Source of the DNA: Ichthyophonus hoferi
Taxonomy: Eukaryota; Opisthokonta; Ichthyosporea; Ichthyophonida; Ichthyophonidae
DNA length: 64,000 nt
NCBI GenBank assembly: GCA_002751075.1
Contig: NAOQ01000069.1
Location: 1-64,000, forward strand
Direction: 5' to 3'
Position numbers and translations under genes: made by a program. Below, piece by piece: positions 63,802-64,000 of the stretch (position 1 is the stretch's first letter; every line of letters starts with the position of its first letter). The notes under the pieces were generated by a model. The model ran no database searches and had not been told where the DNA came from. It saw only the letters and a program-made list of their open reading frames with translations.

Positions 63802-64000
63802 CTGAGGGAAATGATAGGAGTAAGTCAGAGTGCAATATAATTTAAAAATGTTTAAATAAGAAATGATAGGTGGATTAAATATATATAGCACTAATTATAG
63901 CATAATACAATACAATGCAATAGAATACAGTACAATACAATATAATGCAATATAATACAATACAATATAGCATAAATAACATAATATAGTACAATATAAT

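Overview
The window is strongly AT-rich eukaryotic DNA. It carries intron-bearing genes with GT-AG introns of about 150 to 1,400 bp, many short-period satellites, three assembly gaps (runs of N), and decayed Ty1/copia-type elements. The recognisable proteins are homologues of KIAA0930 and TRAPPC12, a PA-TM-RING ubiquitin ligase, a receptor-L-domain surface protein and an Agd3/CBM87-like membrane protein. That mix suits a holozoan, and I lean towards a unicellular, possibly walled one (ichthyosporean-like) rather than an animal. This assignment is inference. All exon joins below were made by hand from splice consensus, phase agreement and remembered family sequences; no search was run.

Layout. 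0-10 kb: a last exon of an unknown gene at the left edge, a decayed coding block of unknown family (1.3-2.35 kb), a six-TM membrane protein on the minus strand (4.8-5.7 kb), a MITE-like hairpin (7.8-8.15 kb) and a small putative gene (9.0-9.85 kb). 10-15 kb: a nest of Ty1/copia fossils with one well-delimited LTR (12288-12960) and a duplicated internal segment. 17.2-18.4 kb: a small coiled-coil protein gene with three coding exons. 20.3-20.9 kb: an unassigned, locally GC-richer coding block beside a gap. 22.2-26.9 kb: a KIAA0930 homologue, six exons, minus strand, every intron in phase 0. 29.65-35.1 kb: a PA-TM-RING E3 ligase, five exons, plus strand. 35.7-36.0 kb: a Ser/Asp-rich small ORF. 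36.9-40.3 kb: more copia fossils, including an inverted gag-like pair and an LTR-like palindrome around a gap. 41.0-45.0 kb: a TRAPPC12 homologue, nine recognised exons, minus strand, with a relic duplicated exon in its last intron. 47.3-49.97 kb: copia fossil plus LTR-like repeats. 50.0-52.2 kb: a 614-aa type I membrane protein, two exons, minus strand. 55.9-63.8 kb: a secreted L-domain repeat protein, twelve exons, minus strand, continuing beyond the right edge.

The genes do not form an operon or an obvious pathway. Two act in membrane traffic or ubiquitylation (TRAPPC12, PA-TM-RING), and two encode probable surface or wall-associated proteins (the CBM87-like and L-domain proteins). I found no CRISPR, rRNA or convincing tRNA, and no clear new multi-gene system. 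The most useful material is the set of exon models, the exon-duplication relic, the repeat architecture of the three surface or membrane proteins, and the dense 5-bp, 12-bp and ~135-bp satellites.
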